Positions 52,731 to 61,406 of a stretch of DNA of 64,000 nt are shown piece after piece. Within the stretch, counting starts at the first letter, position 1; every line of letters begins with the position of its first letter. Where the stretch lies: positions 25,541 to 89,540 of the forward strand of contig CADCCB010000006.1 of NCBI GenBank assembly GCA_902799905.1. The letters are read 5' to 3'. The position numbers and the translations under genes are program-made. The stretch comes from an uncultured Prevotellaceae bacterium. GTDB lineage: Bacteria; Bacteroidota; Bacteroidia; Bacteroidales; Bacteroidaceae. Under the pieces are notes generated by a model, which was given only the letters and a program-made list of their open reading frames with translations, did no database searches and had not been told where the DNA came from.

Positions 52731-53645
52731 TTACTTTTCCAATAATGCAATAATACGATTCAAGTCCTCCTCATCGGCAAAGGCGATGCTTATCTTTCCA
52801 CTGCCTTTGGGTGAACAGGACAGTTGCACCTTAGCCTGCAAGCGGTCGGAAAGTCGCTGTTTCATCTCGCTGAACATCTTCGGCAACTGTGCCTTGGCAG
52901 CAATGGTCTTGCCCGCAGACTGCACATTGTCGCCATTCTTCAGCATCTGCACCATCTCCTCCACCTTACGTACGGAGTACTGGTTCTTCTGCACCTCCTT
53001 GAACAACTTCAGTTGCATCGACGGTGAGTCGAGCGACAGCAGGGCACGGGCATGTCCCATGTCTATCTCGCGGTTCTTGAGGGCCATCTGTATCTGTGCC
53101 GGCAACTTGAGCAGACGCATATAGTTGGTCACAGCCGTACGGCTCTTACCCACACGTTCTGAAATCTTTTCCTGCGTCATCCCGCTGGTCTCAGCCAGAT
53201 GCTCGTAGGCCAGCGCTATCTCTATCGCGTTCAGGTCCTCCCGCTGGATATTCTCCACCAGTGCCAACTCCATCACACTCTCGTCGTCAGCCGTGCGGAT
53301 ATAAGCGGGGATGGCGGTCAGGCCTGCCATCTGGGATGCTCTCCACCTTCGTTCTCCTGCAATAATCTGATAGCGGTCAGGCGCTACCTGCCTAAGAGTG
53401 ATAGGTGCAATGATACCCATGTTCTGTATGCTGGCCGCCAGTTCCTGCATCGCAGTCTGATCGAACTCACGGCGCGGTTGGTCTGGGTTTGGTTCTATCT
53501 GGTTGATGGGTATCTCGTTAAGATTTGACGAACCCTGCGTCTTCACCTCACTGGTGTCGATGAGGGCATCCAGTCCCCGTCCATTACCTATCTCGTCCAG
53601 GCCTCTACCCAGCACGCTCTTATCATATTTCTTCTTAACTGCCAT
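52731..53645 (-). CDS. parB: ParB chromosome partitioning protein
   Basis: 304 residues. Contains the CTP-binding/arginine motif region INQIEPNPDQPRREFD and IAPITLRQ, the GERRWRASQ box, the HTH TQEKISERVGKSRTAVTNYMRLL, and a C-terminal dimerisation domain. It loads at parS and slides on DNA as a CTP-dependent clamp, working with ParA. A GTTTAGT heptad array lies in the 53-nt gap to parA. Confidence 0.96.
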   Translation of the reverse strand: MAVKKKYDKSVLGRGLDEIGNGRGLDALIDTSEVKTQGSSNLNEIPINQIEPNPDQPRREFDQTAMQELAASIQNMGIIAPITLRQVAPDRYQIIAGERRWRASQMAGLTAIPAYIRTADDESVMELALVENIQREDLNAIEIALAYEHLAETSGMTQEKISERVGKSRTAVTNYMRLLKLPAQIQMALKNREIDMGHARALLSLDSPSMQLKLFKEVQKNQYSVRKVEEMVQMLKNGDNVQSAGKTIAAKAQLPKMFSEMKQRLSDRLQAKVQLSCSPKGSGKISIAFADEEDLNRIIALLEK

Positions 53646-53648
53646 TTT

Positions 53649-53676
53649 GTTTAGTGTTTAGGGTTTAGTGTTTAGA
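53649..53676. repeat. 7-bp array between parA and parB
   Basis: GTTTAGT GTTTAGG GTTTAGT GTTTAGA, just outside the parB start. Confidence 0.85.
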
Positions 53677-53698
53677 GGGATAGTTAAGAGGCTTATCC

Positions 53699-54460
53699 TC
53701 AACCCTTGGAAATAATCTCCTTTGCCAGTGCCAGATGGTTTTTCGAGCCTGTGGAATCTGCGTCATAGAGGATGACAGGCAGACCGTGAGACGGGCTCTC
53801 TGAGAGTTTCACGTTACGCTGAATGACTGTTTTGAACACCAGTTCCTGGAAGTGTCGCTTCACCTCGTCATAGATCTGGTTGGCCAGACGCAGACGTGAG
53901 TCGTACATCGTCAGCAGGAAACCCTCAATCTCCAGTTTCGGGTTCAGTTTCGACTTGATAATCTTGATGGTGTTCAGCAATTTCGAGATGCCCTCCAGGG
54001 CGAAATACTCACACTGCACAGGTATAATCACCGAGTCGGCTGCCGTCAGCGAGTTCACCGTAATCAGGCCTAGCGAAGGCGAGCAGTCTATCAATATATA
54101 GTCGTAGTCATTACGGATGGGGTCCAGCAGTTTCTTGATGACCTTCTCGCGGTTATCCAGATTGAGCATCTCAATCTCTGCACCAACCAGGTCAATATGA
54201 CTCGGGATGATGTCCAGTCCGTCTATATCGGTGGTATAGATGGCTTCACGCACATCGGTATGATTGATGATACACTCATACAACGAGCAGTCCACCTCCT
54301 TGATGTCAACACCCAGTCCACTTGAGGCGTTGGCCTGCGGGTCGGCATCGACTACCAGCACGCTTTTCTCCAGCGTGGCCAGCGAGGCTGCCAGATTGAT
54401 AGTCGTTGTGGTCTTTCCTACCCCACCCTTTTGGTTTGCTAAAGCAATGATCTTTCCCAT
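53699..54460 (-). CDS. parA: ParA chromosome partitioning ATPase
   Basis: 253 residues starting MGKIIALANQKGGVGKTTTTIN, with the deviant Walker A KGGVGKTTT at the N-terminus, Walker A' LVVDADPQANASSGLG and Walker B YDYILIDCSPSLG. It forms ATP-dependent DNA-bound dimers that position ParB-parS. The start is placed at the Met before the Walker motif; the frame is open 15 codons further but those lie beyond the normal N-terminus. Confidence 0.96.
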   Translation of the reverse strand: MGKIIALANQKGGVGKTTTTINLAASLATLEKSVLVVDADPQANASSGLGVDIKEVDCSLYECIINHTDVREAIYTTDIDGLDIIPSHIDLVGAEIEMLNLDNREKVIKKLLDPIRNDYDYILIDCSPSLGLITVNSLTAADSVIIPVQCEYFALEGISKLLNTIKIIKSKLNPKLEIEGFLLTMYDSRLRLANQIYDEVKRHFQELVFKTVIQRNVKLSESPSHGLPVILYDADSTGSKNHLALAKEIISKG

Positions 54461-54494
54461 TTCAATCTTTCTCCTTAATAATGAAAATAGGCTG

Positions 54495-54502
54495 CAAAGA
54501 TA
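54495..54502 (-). promoter_or_regulatory. -7 element of the parA operon
   Basis: TATCTTTG on the complement, 34 nt before the parA ATG. Confidence 0.6.
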
Positions 54503-54689
54503 CACATTTTCCGTGAAACATCTATCGTTTCCCTCATTTATTTTAAATATTTTAGGTTAATACTTGGTTCATCTCAAGACCTATGCCATCTTTGTCACCA
54601 GACAAAAAAAGACGGTAAAGATAAAAAAAGCAATCATTATAGATGCGTAGTTGAAGTTTTTTTTGTATCTTCGCAGCCGATTTTTAATC

Positions 54690-55583
54690 ATGACACGCAA
54701 TAAAGAGATATATAGGGTGACGCTGATTGGCAGCGCCGGCAACGCTGTACTGACAGCCTGCAAACTGACAGCAGGCATACTCGGCGGCAGTTCGGCGATG
54801 ATAGCCGATGCTGTGCATTCACTTTCTGACTTCGTCACCGACCTGGTGGTGCTGATATTTGTGAGCATCAGCGCCAAGCCAAAAGACACCTCACACGATT
54901 ACGGGCACGGTAAGTTCGAGACCATTGCCTCGTTTCTCATTGGACTGGCACTGGTTGGAGCAGCCATCGGCATCGCCGTTTCAGGAAGCACGAAACTGCT
55001 GGCATGGTGGAACGGGGAGTCGCTGGAGGCTCCTGGACTGATAGCCCTGTGGGCAGCCTTGCTGTCTATCGCGGTGAAAGAGTTGCTCTATCAGTACACA
55101 GCCAAAAAGGGCAAGGCACTCAACTCGCAGGTGATGATTGCCAATGCATGGCATCACCGCAGCGATGCCCTCTCGTCGATAGGTGCCGCCATCGGCATTG
55201 GAGGTGCCGTCTGGCTGGGTGAGCGTTGGACGGTGCTCGACCCCTTAGCATCTATCATCGTAGGACTGATGCTGGTGAAAGTAGCATGGGAGTTACTGAA
55301 ACAGAGCACCGGCGAGTTGACGGAGCAGTCGCTGAGCGACGAAACAGAACGTGAGATCATCACCATCATCCAGTCGTTTCCCGATGTACAGGAGCCACAC
55401 AACCTGCATACACGCTGCATAGGCAATAGCATCGCCATCGAGGCCCATGTGAGGATGGACGGCAACAAGTCATTGGCCGAGGTTCACGAACGGGCATCAG
55501 CCATAGAACGGAAACTGAAAGAGCACTTCGGAGAGCAGACGCACGTGAGTATCCACATGGAACCTATCAAACATAAGAAATAA
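54690..55583 (+). CDS. Cation diffusion facilitator (CDF) metal efflux protein
   Basis: 297 residues with about six helices. The metal site is visible as DAVHSLSD (helix II) and HHRSDALSS (helix V), plus the HDYGHGKFET loop and a C-terminal cytosolic domain (HNLHTRCIGNSIAIEAHVRM). Exports Zn2+, Fe2+, Mn2+ or similar in exchange for protons. The D...D / H...D arrangement fits Zn or Fe, but this is not decisive. ATG 54690 chosen because the family N-terminus is TRNKEIYRVTLIGSAGN. Confidence 0.92.
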   Translation: MTRNKEIYRVTLIGSAGNAVLTACKLTAGILGGSSAMIADAVHSLSDFVTDLVVLIFVSISAKPKDTSHDYGHGKFETIASFLIGLALVGAAIGIAVSGSTKLLAWWNGESLEAPGLIALWAALLSIAVKELLYQYTAKKGKALNSQVMIANAWHHRSDALSSIGAAIGIGGAVWLGERWTVLDPLASIIVGLMLVKVAWELLKQSTGELTEQSLSDETEREIITIIQSFPDVQEPHNLHTRCIGNSIAIEAHVRMDGNKSLAEVHERASAIERKLKEHFGEQTHVSIHMEPIKHKK

Positions 55584-55609
55584 TTACGAATTATAAACTA
55601 TGAACTAAA
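55582..55609. repeat. Degenerate 7-bp array before surE
   Basis: AATTACG AATTATA AACTATG AACTAAA, filling the gap between the CDF and surE genes. Confidence 0.6.
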
Positions 55610-55610
55610 T

Positions 55611-56378
55611 ATGAGACCTCTGATATTGATTTCAAATGACGACGGCTATCAAGCCAAAGGCATCAACAGCCTGGTAGATATGGTAAAGCACCTAGGCGAT
55701 GTCGTGGTGTGCGCCCCAGAGGGGCCACGCTCTGGTTTCTCGTGTGCCTTCTCGGCTACCACATCCCTCACGCTGACGATGAGAGAACGGCACGAGGGTG
55801 TCGAGATATGGTCATCAAACGGCACACCTGTCGACTGCGTCAAACTGGCGCTGTCGCAAATTCTCGACCGCAAGCCCGACCTGGTGCTGGGCGGCATCAA
55901 CCACGGCGACAACGGTTCGGTGAACACGCACTACAGCGGCACGATGGGCGTGGTGATGGAGGGTTGCATGAAGTATATCCCCTCTGTGGCCTACTCGTTA
56001 TGCGACCACAATGGCGATGCCGACTTCGAGCCGCTCCGTCCCTATGTAGAGCGCTACACCGAACAAGTGCTGCGTGAGGGCCTGCCGCAAGGTGTCTGTC
56101 TGAACATCAACTTCCCCCTTCTCGAAAAAGGAGCCGCATACAAAGGTGTCAGACTATGCCGCATGGCACAAGGCACCTGGTGTAACGAGGTGACGAAATG
56201 CCACCACCCTCGCGGCTACGACTATTACTGGATGGTGGGTCACTACCACAACGACGAGCCGGAGCATGAGGACACCGACAACTGGGCTCTCAACCACGGC
56301 TATGTGGCCATCACCCCCACTCTGGCCGATGTCACCGCCCATGAGTTCCTGTCCCAGAAAGCAGTATGGGAGCAATAG
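55611..56378 (+). CDS. surE: 5'/3'-nucleotidase SurE
   Basis: 255 residues, normal length. Metal-binding motif ILISNDDGYQAKG, APEGPRSGFSCAFS, SNGTPVDCVKLAL and GGINHGDNGSVNTHYSGTMG are all intact. Dephosphorylates nucleoside monophosphates and short polyphosphate in a divalent-metal-dependent manner. Followed by lpxB after 25 nt. Confidence 0.96.
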   Translation: MRPLILISNDDGYQAKGINSLVDMVKHLGDVVVCAPEGPRSGFSCAFSATTSLTLTMRERHEGVEIWSSNGTPVDCVKLALSQILDRKPDLVLGGINHGDNGSVNTHYSGTMGVVMEGCMKYIPSVAYSLCDHNGDADFEPLRPYVERYTEQVLREGLPQGVCLNINFPLLEKGAAYKGVRLCRMAQGTWCNEVTKCHHPRGYDYYWMVGHYHNDEPEHEDTDNWALNHGYVAITPTLADVTAHEFLSQKAVWEQ

Positions 56379-56381
56379 TTT

Positions 56382-56402
56382 TCAACTTCTAATTCTCAAC
56401 CA
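56382..56402. repeat. Weak 7-bp array before lpxB
   Basis: TCAACTT CTAATTC TCAACCA, ending directly at the GTG start of lpxB. Only three diverged units. Confidence 0.45.
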
Positions 56403-56403
56403 A

Positions 56404-57546
56404 GTGAAGTACTATCTCATTGCAGGCGAGGCCAGTGGCGACCTGCACGCCTCACGACTGATGCTGGCTCTGAAGGATGCAGATGCCGAAGCAGAATTCC
56501 GTTTCTATGGTGGTGACCTAATGGCTGCCGCCGGTGGCACCATGGTGAAGCACTACCGCGAACTGGCATATATGGGCTTCATTCCTGTGATGATGCACCT
56601 GCCCACCATCCTGCGCAATATGAAACGAGCCAAGCAAGACATCCTGGCGTGGAAGCCCAACGTGCTCATCCTGGTGGACTATCCTGGTTTCAACCTCGAC
56701 ATAGCCAAATTTGTGAAGGCCCAGCACATCTGTCCCGTCTACTACTATATCGCGCCAAAGATCTGGGCATGGAAGGAATATCGCATCAAAAACATCAAGC
56801 GCGACGTGGACGAACTCTTTTCGATCCTGCCCTTCGAGGTAGACTTCTTCGAGAAGAAGCACCACTACCCCATCCACTATGTAGGCAACCCCACAGCCGA
56901 TGAGGTGAGGGAATGGCGACTCTCCCATCCCTCACAGGGAGGGGATGGGGGTGGGTCTCCCATCATCGCCCTGCTGGCCGGCAGTCGCCGACAGGAGATC
57001 AAGGACAACCTGCCCATGATGATACGGGCAGCCAAGGAGTACGCTGACAAGGGCTACGAACTGGTGCTGGCTGGGGCTCCAGGCATCGACGAGGCCTATT
57101 ATCAGAAATTCATTGCCGGCACCCCCGTCAGACTAGTAAAGAACCAGACCTACGACTTGCTCTCACAAGCCCATGCCGCACTAGTGACCAGCGGCACGGC
57201 AACACTTGAGACAGCCCTCTTCGGCGTGCCACAGGTGGTATGCTACCGGATACCTGCATCATGGTTCTGGGGACTTCTGCGCAAGACCATCCTAAAAGTG
57301 AAATACGTCTCGCTGGTCAACCTGGTGGTCGACCGCGAGGTGGTACGCGAACTGGTGTGTGAAACCTTCACCTACGATAATCTGAAGAAGGAACTGGCAG
57401 CCATCATCGACGGCCCCTCACGCGAAGAGATGCTCCAAGGCTATCAGGAAGTATGGGAAAGGCTGGGCGATCAGAAGGCTCCCGACAATGCCGCCCGTCT
57501 CATTGTCAGTCTATCCGCAGACAAAGCATCGTCAGGTCGTCATTAG
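56404..57546 (+). CDS. lpxB: Lipid-A-disaccharide synthase
   Basis: GT19 glycosyltransferase, 380 residues, condensing UDP-diacylglucosamine with lipid X in lipid A synthesis. Start at GTG 56404 giving VKYYLIAGEASGDLHASRLM, the conserved beginning of LpxB. Other motifs: YIAPKIWAWKEYRIKNIK and ALLAGSRRQEIKDNLPMM, plus VTSGTATLETALFGVPQVV. Just ahead of ALLAGSR the protein carries SHPSQGGDGGGSP, encoded by the GC-rich palindromic repeat. The last 41 bp overlap the convergent phosphatase gene. Confidence 0.95.
   Translation: MKYYLIAGEASGDLHASRLMLALKDADAEAEFRFYGGDLMAAAGGTMVKHYRELAYMGFIPVMMHLPTILRNMKRAKQDILAWKPNVLILVDYPGFNLDIAKFVKAQHICPVYYYIAPKIWAWKEYRIKNIKRDVDELFSILPFEVDFFEKKHHYPIHYVGNPTADEVREWRLSHPSQGGDGGGSPIIALLAGSRRQEIKDNLPMMIRAAKEYADKGYELVLAGAPGIDEAYYQKFIAGTPVRLVKNQTYDLLSQAHAALVTSGTATLETALFGVPQVVCYRIPASWFWGLLRKTILKVKYVSLVNLVVDREVVRELVCETFTYDNLKKELAAIIDGPSREEMLQGYQEVWERLGDQKAPDNAARLIVSLSADKASSGRH
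56920..56960. repeat. GC-rich palindromic element inside lpxB
   Basis: CTCCCATCCCTC ... GAGGGGATGGGGGTGGG. Positions 56934-56957 are the exact complement of 9681-9704 in the sigma gene (24 of 24). Translated in frame between the two Rossmann-like halves of LpxB. Confidence 0.88.
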
Positions 57547-59608
57547 GCTGGGCACCGTCACGGAACGCCTCCACCTGTTCTTTCAGGTATTCCACGACAT
57601 CTTTTCCACAGTCGAAGTGGTTATTGCTAAGGATCTGCAGCAGCCGGTCTTCTCCGAACTGCTCCTGCTGGCGGTTCTCTGCCTCAGTCAGACCGTCGGT
57701 ATAGATCAGCAACGGACGCCCCTTGATATTTTCTATCTCCTCACCCTCAAACTCCAGATCTGGCCACAAGCCGACAGGTGCATTGGACAACATCTCCAAG
57801 AAATAGGCGGGATGAACGCTCACGTCACCTTTATGTACTGGCTCGTGGGTCAGCACGGGTGGATTATGACCTGCATTACAGAAATTCAGTTTGCCCGTCT
57901 TCAAGTCAAGCAGTCCCAGGAACATCGTCACGAACATGCCCTGCTCGTTGTCCTCGGTCAGCGCATCGTTCATACGTGTAAGAATCTCTGCCGGCATCAT
58001 ACGCTGTACAGCCAGTGTGCGGAACAAACGGGTAGCCTGGGCCATAAACAACGAGGCAGGCACGCCCTTGCCGCTCACGTCGCCCACACAGAAATAGAGC
58101 CGGTCGCCCTCCAGCAGATAGCCGAAGGTATCGCCGCCCACCTCCTTTGCTGCCGTCATCGAGCCATACAGGTCGAGACCCTCACGCTCAGGGAACTGCT
58201 GGGGCAGCATCGACATCTGTATGTCGCGGGCAATGCGCAACTCACTCTCAATACGCTCCTTCACGGCAGTCGTCTCCTCCAACTGGTCGTAGGCCACCTT
58301 CAGTTTCTGGTGCGCCTCTTCCAAACGCTGGTGAGCATGCTTCAGGCGCTTGGCCGACATGTGGCGGAAGAATATGAAGATGGAGAAGAACGTCACCACC
58401 AATGCCAATGCCACCAAGGAACTGATCATGCGCTGGCGAGCCATTTCTGCCTGCTGTATGGCAATCTGACCTTCTTTCTGCTGGGTCTCGTAGATAATGG
58501 CCAACTCGGCAGTATCGTCACTCTTTCTTTTGACAATGGCACTATCCAGCGCGTCACAGAGTTGCAGACTGACATCCATCACCGAGTCCTTGCGAAGAGC
58601 CTTTATGTTGGCACGCAGTTTGGGAAGCAGGTAGAGTTGGATGTTGTCGAGGGACATGTCCAATCCCCTTTCTTCAATCATCTGGTTCAGGTAGCGGAAG
58701 TTGTCGGCAGCCTCGCTGTAGCGGCCAGCCGCCAGCAGGTAGTCGGTGGCATATACACGGCCCGAATTGGTCTTGGCATAGTCGGTCTTCAGGAATGCCC
58801 TGTAAGCCTTGGCGGCATCGGCCGTCCTGTTCAGGCCCTGCATGGCCACTGCCCGCATAATCTCTATACGTGCCTGATACTCGTCAAAATACTCCAGGCG
58901 TGCATCTGGCTTCTCACGATACTTACCCAGCAGCATCTCCGTGCGGTCTATCCAGTATAGCGACTCCTCAAACCGACGGGTGTTGATATAGGCCTGACTG
59001 GTATAGATGGTGCCGGTAACGGCTTCCTGGAAACCGCGGCCCGTGCTGTCTGTAGACCATCGGTTGGTGTAGTGCTGGCGGGCTGTATAGAAACTTTCCT
59101 GTGCCTCCTCGGCGCGCCCCAGGTTCAACTGGCAGCAGCCGATGTTGTTCAGCAGGATAGCATAGTCGATGTCAGAGCCATAGCCGGTCTCCGTCAACTT
59201 CTTCACGGCAGGCATGGCGACGCGCAGTGAACCCTCGTAGTCGCCTTTCACCAGCAGGAGTTCCGACAGCCGGCGTGCCGACTTGACGTATGCCATCGAG
59301 TCCTGCGTGGTCTTAATCTCACCATCGAAAACTTTCTTGTAGTAGAACTCTGCCGAGCGGTATTGCCCCTGACGATAATTGGCCGTACCCCTCCAGCGGT
59401 TGGCATTCATCGGCGAGATGCTGCCATCACGTTCGAAACTGTCAATCAGCGCCACCATGCGGACATAGTCTTTCGCCAGTCCTGCATCAAAGATCAGCGA
59501 GTCTTTCTGACCAGCCTGCAGGTCTCTGACCTCCTTGGAATCTTCCGTACACGCGGCGATGATAGCCACGAGCAACGTCAGGAGAATGGTGGGTAACAGT
59601 TTTCTCAT
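57506..59608 (-). CDS. TPR-SpoIIE (PP2C-type) phosphatase
   Basis: 700 residues. The N-terminus MRKLLPTILLTLLVAIIAAC is a membrane or lipoprotein signal. TPR-like repeats follow (about 30-350, YRQGQYRSAEFYYKKVF, ILLNNIGCCQLNLGRAEEAQE). Then come a transmembrane helix (ISSLVALALVVTFFSIFIFF), a coiled coil (RLEEAHQKLKVAYDQLEE) and a SpoIIE/PP2C phosphatase domain (QMSMLPQQFPEREGLDLYGS, KEVGGDTFGYL with metal-binding Asp, FCVGDVSGKGVPASLFM, FCNAGHNPPVL, LIYTDGLTEAEN). It would dephosphorylate a serine/threonine on a partner such as an anti-sigma antagonist or kinase substrate. None is encoded next to it, but two Ser/Thr kinases lie in the window. Confidence 0.9.
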   Translation of the reverse strand: MRKLLPTILLTLLVAIIAACTEDSKEVRDLQAGQKDSLIFDAGLAKDYVRMVALIDSFERDGSISPMNANRWRGTANYRQGQYRSAEFYYKKVFDGEIKTTQDSMAYVKSARRLSELLLVKGDYEGSLRVAMPAVKKLTETGYGSDIDYAILLNNIGCCQLNLGRAEEAQESFYTARQHYTNRWSTDSTGRGFQEAVTGTIYTSQAYINTRRFEESLYWIDRTEMLLGKYREKPDARLEYFDEYQARIEIMRAVAMQGLNRTADAAKAYRAFLKTDYAKTNSGRVYATDYLLAAGRYSEAADNFRYLNQMIEERGLDMSLDNIQLYLLPKLRANIKALRKDSVMDVSLQLCDALDSAIVKRKSDDTAELAIIYETQQKEGQIAIQQAEMARQRMISSLVALALVVTFFSIFIFFRHMSAKRLKHAHQRLEEAHQKLKVAYDQLEETTAVKERIESELRIARDIQMSMLPQQFPEREGLDLYGSMTAAKEVGGDTFGYLLEGDRLYFCVGDVSGKGVPASLFMAQATRLFRTLAVQRMMPAEILTRMNDALTEDNEQGMFVTMFLGLLDLKTGKLNFCNAGHNPPVLTHEPVHKGDVSVHPAYFLEMLSNAPVGLWPDLEFEGEEIENIKGRPLLIYTDGLTEAENRQQEQFGEDRLLQILSNNHFDCGKDVVEYLKEQVEAFRDGAQPNDDLTMLCLRID

Positions 59609-59633
59609 TTCACGCAAACCACTATTTTGACTG

Positions 59634-59641
59634 CAAAGATA
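59634..59641 (-). promoter_or_regulatory. -7 element of the SpoIIE phosphatase gene
   Basis: TATCTTTG on the complement, 25 nt before the ATG at 59608. It lies in the 50-nt gap after the transporter gene. Confidence 0.6.
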
Positions 59642-59658
59642 AATAATTTCCACGAAAC

Positions 59659-60651
59659 TCAATCGTTTTTGGTCAATTTATTTTTTCGCTCTTGCCAAAT
59701 CTCTATCGAGTTGATGATGTTCTGCCAGAGGATATAGCAGCCGGGCCCCACTGACGACAGCGGGTTCAGATAGGTCACGCCCAGCCAGATGGCAAAGGCC
59801 GTGTTCTTCTGTCCCAGGGCCTGACCGGCTTCCTGCGTTCGTCCGAAATAGTGACCAATGAAGCGGCCTACAGCAAACTGCACCACGCAGAGCACCAGTC
59901 CCAGCAGGGCGATGGCCATGAGCAGCCACAGCGAGGCTTCGGCATGCACAATGTTCTTCACCGTGGTGCCTGTGACAATCATCAGCGAACATCCCCAGAG
60001 ATAGAACGACAGGTCGCGCACCGCCACAATCTTCCTGTGCAGACGGTGCATATAGTGCTTCACCACGTATGCCAGTCCCATGGGCACCACCAGCAGCAGC
60101 ATCACCTGATAGAGTATCTTCACGAAGGCTGCCATGAAGGTGATGTCGGCCGACTTCTCAATCATCGGGAAACACAGGGGCACCAGCAGCACCGTCATGA
60201 AATTCGACAAGAACGTGAAGGTGGTTGTCTCCTCCAGCGAGCCACCCAGTTTCTGCGTCACCACTGCCGCTGCTGTGGCACAGGGCGAAATGATGCACAT
60301 CAGAAGGGCCTCAAGCAAAATGAGTGAAGAGTGAAAAGTGAAGAGTGAAGAATTTGCTACCGCACGAGGAAGCATCAATATCACCGCCATGACGATGGCC
60401 ACGAACAGCAGGTTGAAGATGCTCACCCACAGATGCCACCACACGGGGCGCATCTTGTGGAAGTCCACCTTGCAGAACGTGACAAACAGCACTAGGAACA
60501 TAAACAACGGCAGTATCGCCTCCATGACGGGGGCAAAAAACTGCGCTGCCCCATCCAACTGCGGTACGAAGGCAAAGATGAGGTATAATGTCGCTCCAAG
60601 CCCCATCGCAACGGGCAATGTCCAATCCTTGAGAAATTGTATCAGTCGCAT
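59659..60651 (-). CDS. BASS-type (bile acid:Na+ symporter-like) transporter
   Basis: 330 residues with nine to ten hydrophobic helices. The fold is suggested by PLFMFLVLFVTFCKVDF, ISPCATAAAVVTQKLGGS, LSNFMTVLLVPLCFP and QALGQKNTAFAIWLGVTYLNP (helix-break motifs with polar ISPCATAAA and GQKNTAFAIW, typical of BASS/SNF proteins). Substrate unknown. An AGTGAAG heptad array with its tail is translated on this strand as RAVANSSLFTFHSSL within a membrane-facing region. ATG 60651 chosen; the upstream codons cross the promoter. Confidence 0.8.
   Translation of the reverse strand: MRLIQFLKDWTLPVAMGLGATLYLIFAFVPQLDGAAQFFAPVMEAILPLFMFLVLFVTFCKVDFHKMRPVWWHLWVSIFNLLFVAIVMAVILMLPRAVANSSLFTFHSSLILLEALLMCIISPCATAAAVVTQKLGGSLEETTTFTFLSNFMTVLLVPLCFPMIEKSADITFMAAFVKILYQVMLLLVVPMGLAYVVKHYMHRLHRKIVAVRDLSFYLWGCSLMIVTGTTVKNIVHAEASLWLLMAIALLGLVLCVVQFAVGRFIGHYFGRTQEAGQALGQKNTAFAIWLGVTYLNPLSSVGPGCYILWQNIINSIEIWQERKNKLTKND
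60323..60365. repeat. Heptad array with AATTTGCTACCGC tail in transporter gene
   Basis: AGTGAAG AGTGAAA AGTGAAG AGTGAAG (60323-60350) then AATTTGCTACCGC (60351-60363). The tail is identical to 8235-8247 in the porE-like gene. The gene reads the opposite strand. Confidence 0.88.
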
Positions 60652-60659
60652 ATCGGATG

Positions 60660-60667
60660 CAAAGGTA
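60660..60667 (-). promoter_or_regulatory. -7 element of the transporter gene
   Basis: TACCTTTG on the complement, 8 nt before the ATG at 60651; near-leaderless. Confidence 0.6.
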
Positions 60668-60837
60668 CGAATAAGCGAGCAGAATACCAAAAAGAATTGT
60701 TTTCTTTTGAGTATTCTCGAACGTAAGTACCTTCTTGCGTCCCGTTGGTAGCAAGCGTCACCCTTCGGGATGTCGAGCGCGACAAAGTCAGAGCACGAAA
60801 GAAAAATGGAAGTTTTTTCAAAATAATCTTTAATTTA

Positions 60838-60869
60838 TTTGGTACATCGCATTTTTTGATGTATTTTTG
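60838..60869 (+). promoter_or_regulatory. Promoter of the DUF4332 gene
   Basis: TTTG (60838-60841), 20-nt spacer, TATTTTTG (60862-60869), 40 nt before the ATG at 60910. The region 60668-60837 shows no other gene or clear element. Confidence 0.75.
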
Positions 60870-60909
60870 CCCTTAGAAACTTTTCCATTAACTAAAAACC
60901 AAATGAACT

Positions 60910-61317
60910 ATGGATTACAAAATCATTGACATCGAAGGTGTAGGCGACGTTTATGCAGAGAAACTGCAAGCCGCAGGTATCAACAAAGTGAGCGAACTGC
61001 TCGAGAAATGTGCTGCCCCCAAGGGCCGCAAGGAGTTGGCAGAGGCTACTGGCATCAGCGAGAAACTCATCCTCCGCTGGACCAACCATGCCGACCTGTT
61101 CCGCATCAACGGCGTAGGCCCCCAGTTTGCCGAATTGCTCGAGGCAGCCGGTGTAGACACCGTCAAGGAGTTCCGCCATCGCGTGGCTGAGAATCTGCAG
61201 CCCAAGTTGGTCGAGGTCAACGAGGCCAAGAACATCTGCAACCGCGTGCCAGCCGTCAGCGAGGTTCAGAAAATGATCGACCAGGCAAAAGAACTTGAAC
61301 CAAAAGTAACATACTAA
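60910..61317 (+). CDS. DUF4332 helix-hairpin-helix protein
   Basis: 135 residues, cytosolic. Two helix-hairpin-helix-like segments are visible: IEGVGDVYAEKLQAAGINKVSELL and INGVGPQFAELLEAAGVDTVKEF. This is the layout of DUF4332 proteins, which resemble DNA-binding HhH pairs. No catalytic residues are evident. Monocistronic with a good promoter, so probably well expressed. DNA binding is inferred from the fold only. Confidence 0.85.
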   Translation: MDYKIIDIEGVGDVYAEKLQAAGINKVSELLEKCAAPKGRKELAEATGISEKLILRWTNHADLFRINGVGPQFAELLEAAGVDTVKEFRHRVAENLQPKLVEVNEAKNICNRVPAVSEVQKMIDQAKELEPKVTY

Positions 61318-61332
61318 AATCCAGTATGTTAC
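61306..61332. terminator. Inverted repeat over the DUF4332 stop codon
   Basis: GTAACATACT (61306-61315) / AGTATGTTAC (61323-61332), 7-nt loop, perfect 10-bp stem. It contains the last codons and lacks a T-run. Confidence 0.45.
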
Positions 61333-61360
61333 AATTAAGAGTTTAGAGTTAATAATTAAC
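61333..61360. repeat. 7-bp array after the DUF4332 gene
   Basis: AATTAAG AGTTTAG AGTTAAT AATTAAC; diverged units of constant length. Confidence 0.6.
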
Positions 61361-61372
61361 TACCTATACGAG

Positions 61373-61401
61373 AAGAGGATGCGCTGTGGGCGCATCCTCT
61401 T
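61373..61401. terminator. Bidirectional terminator between convergent genes
   Basis: AAGAGGATGCGC (61373-61384) / GCGCATCCTCTT (61390-61401), 5-nt loop, perfect 12-bp stem between the DUF4332 gene and the convergent lipoprotein gene. Confidence 0.75.
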
Positions 61402-61406
61402 ACTGT

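Noticed and set aside
53649-53676. GTTTAGG-type repeats as telomere-like DNA or a parS cluster
   Set aside because: Only four units, period 7 as at other loci, and no parS-like 16-bp palindrome; treated as another heptad array.
57488-58960. 490-codon frame on the + strand opposite the SpoIIE phosphatase
   Set aside because: Shadow frame; the complement encodes TPR, coiled coil and a full SpoIIE domain.
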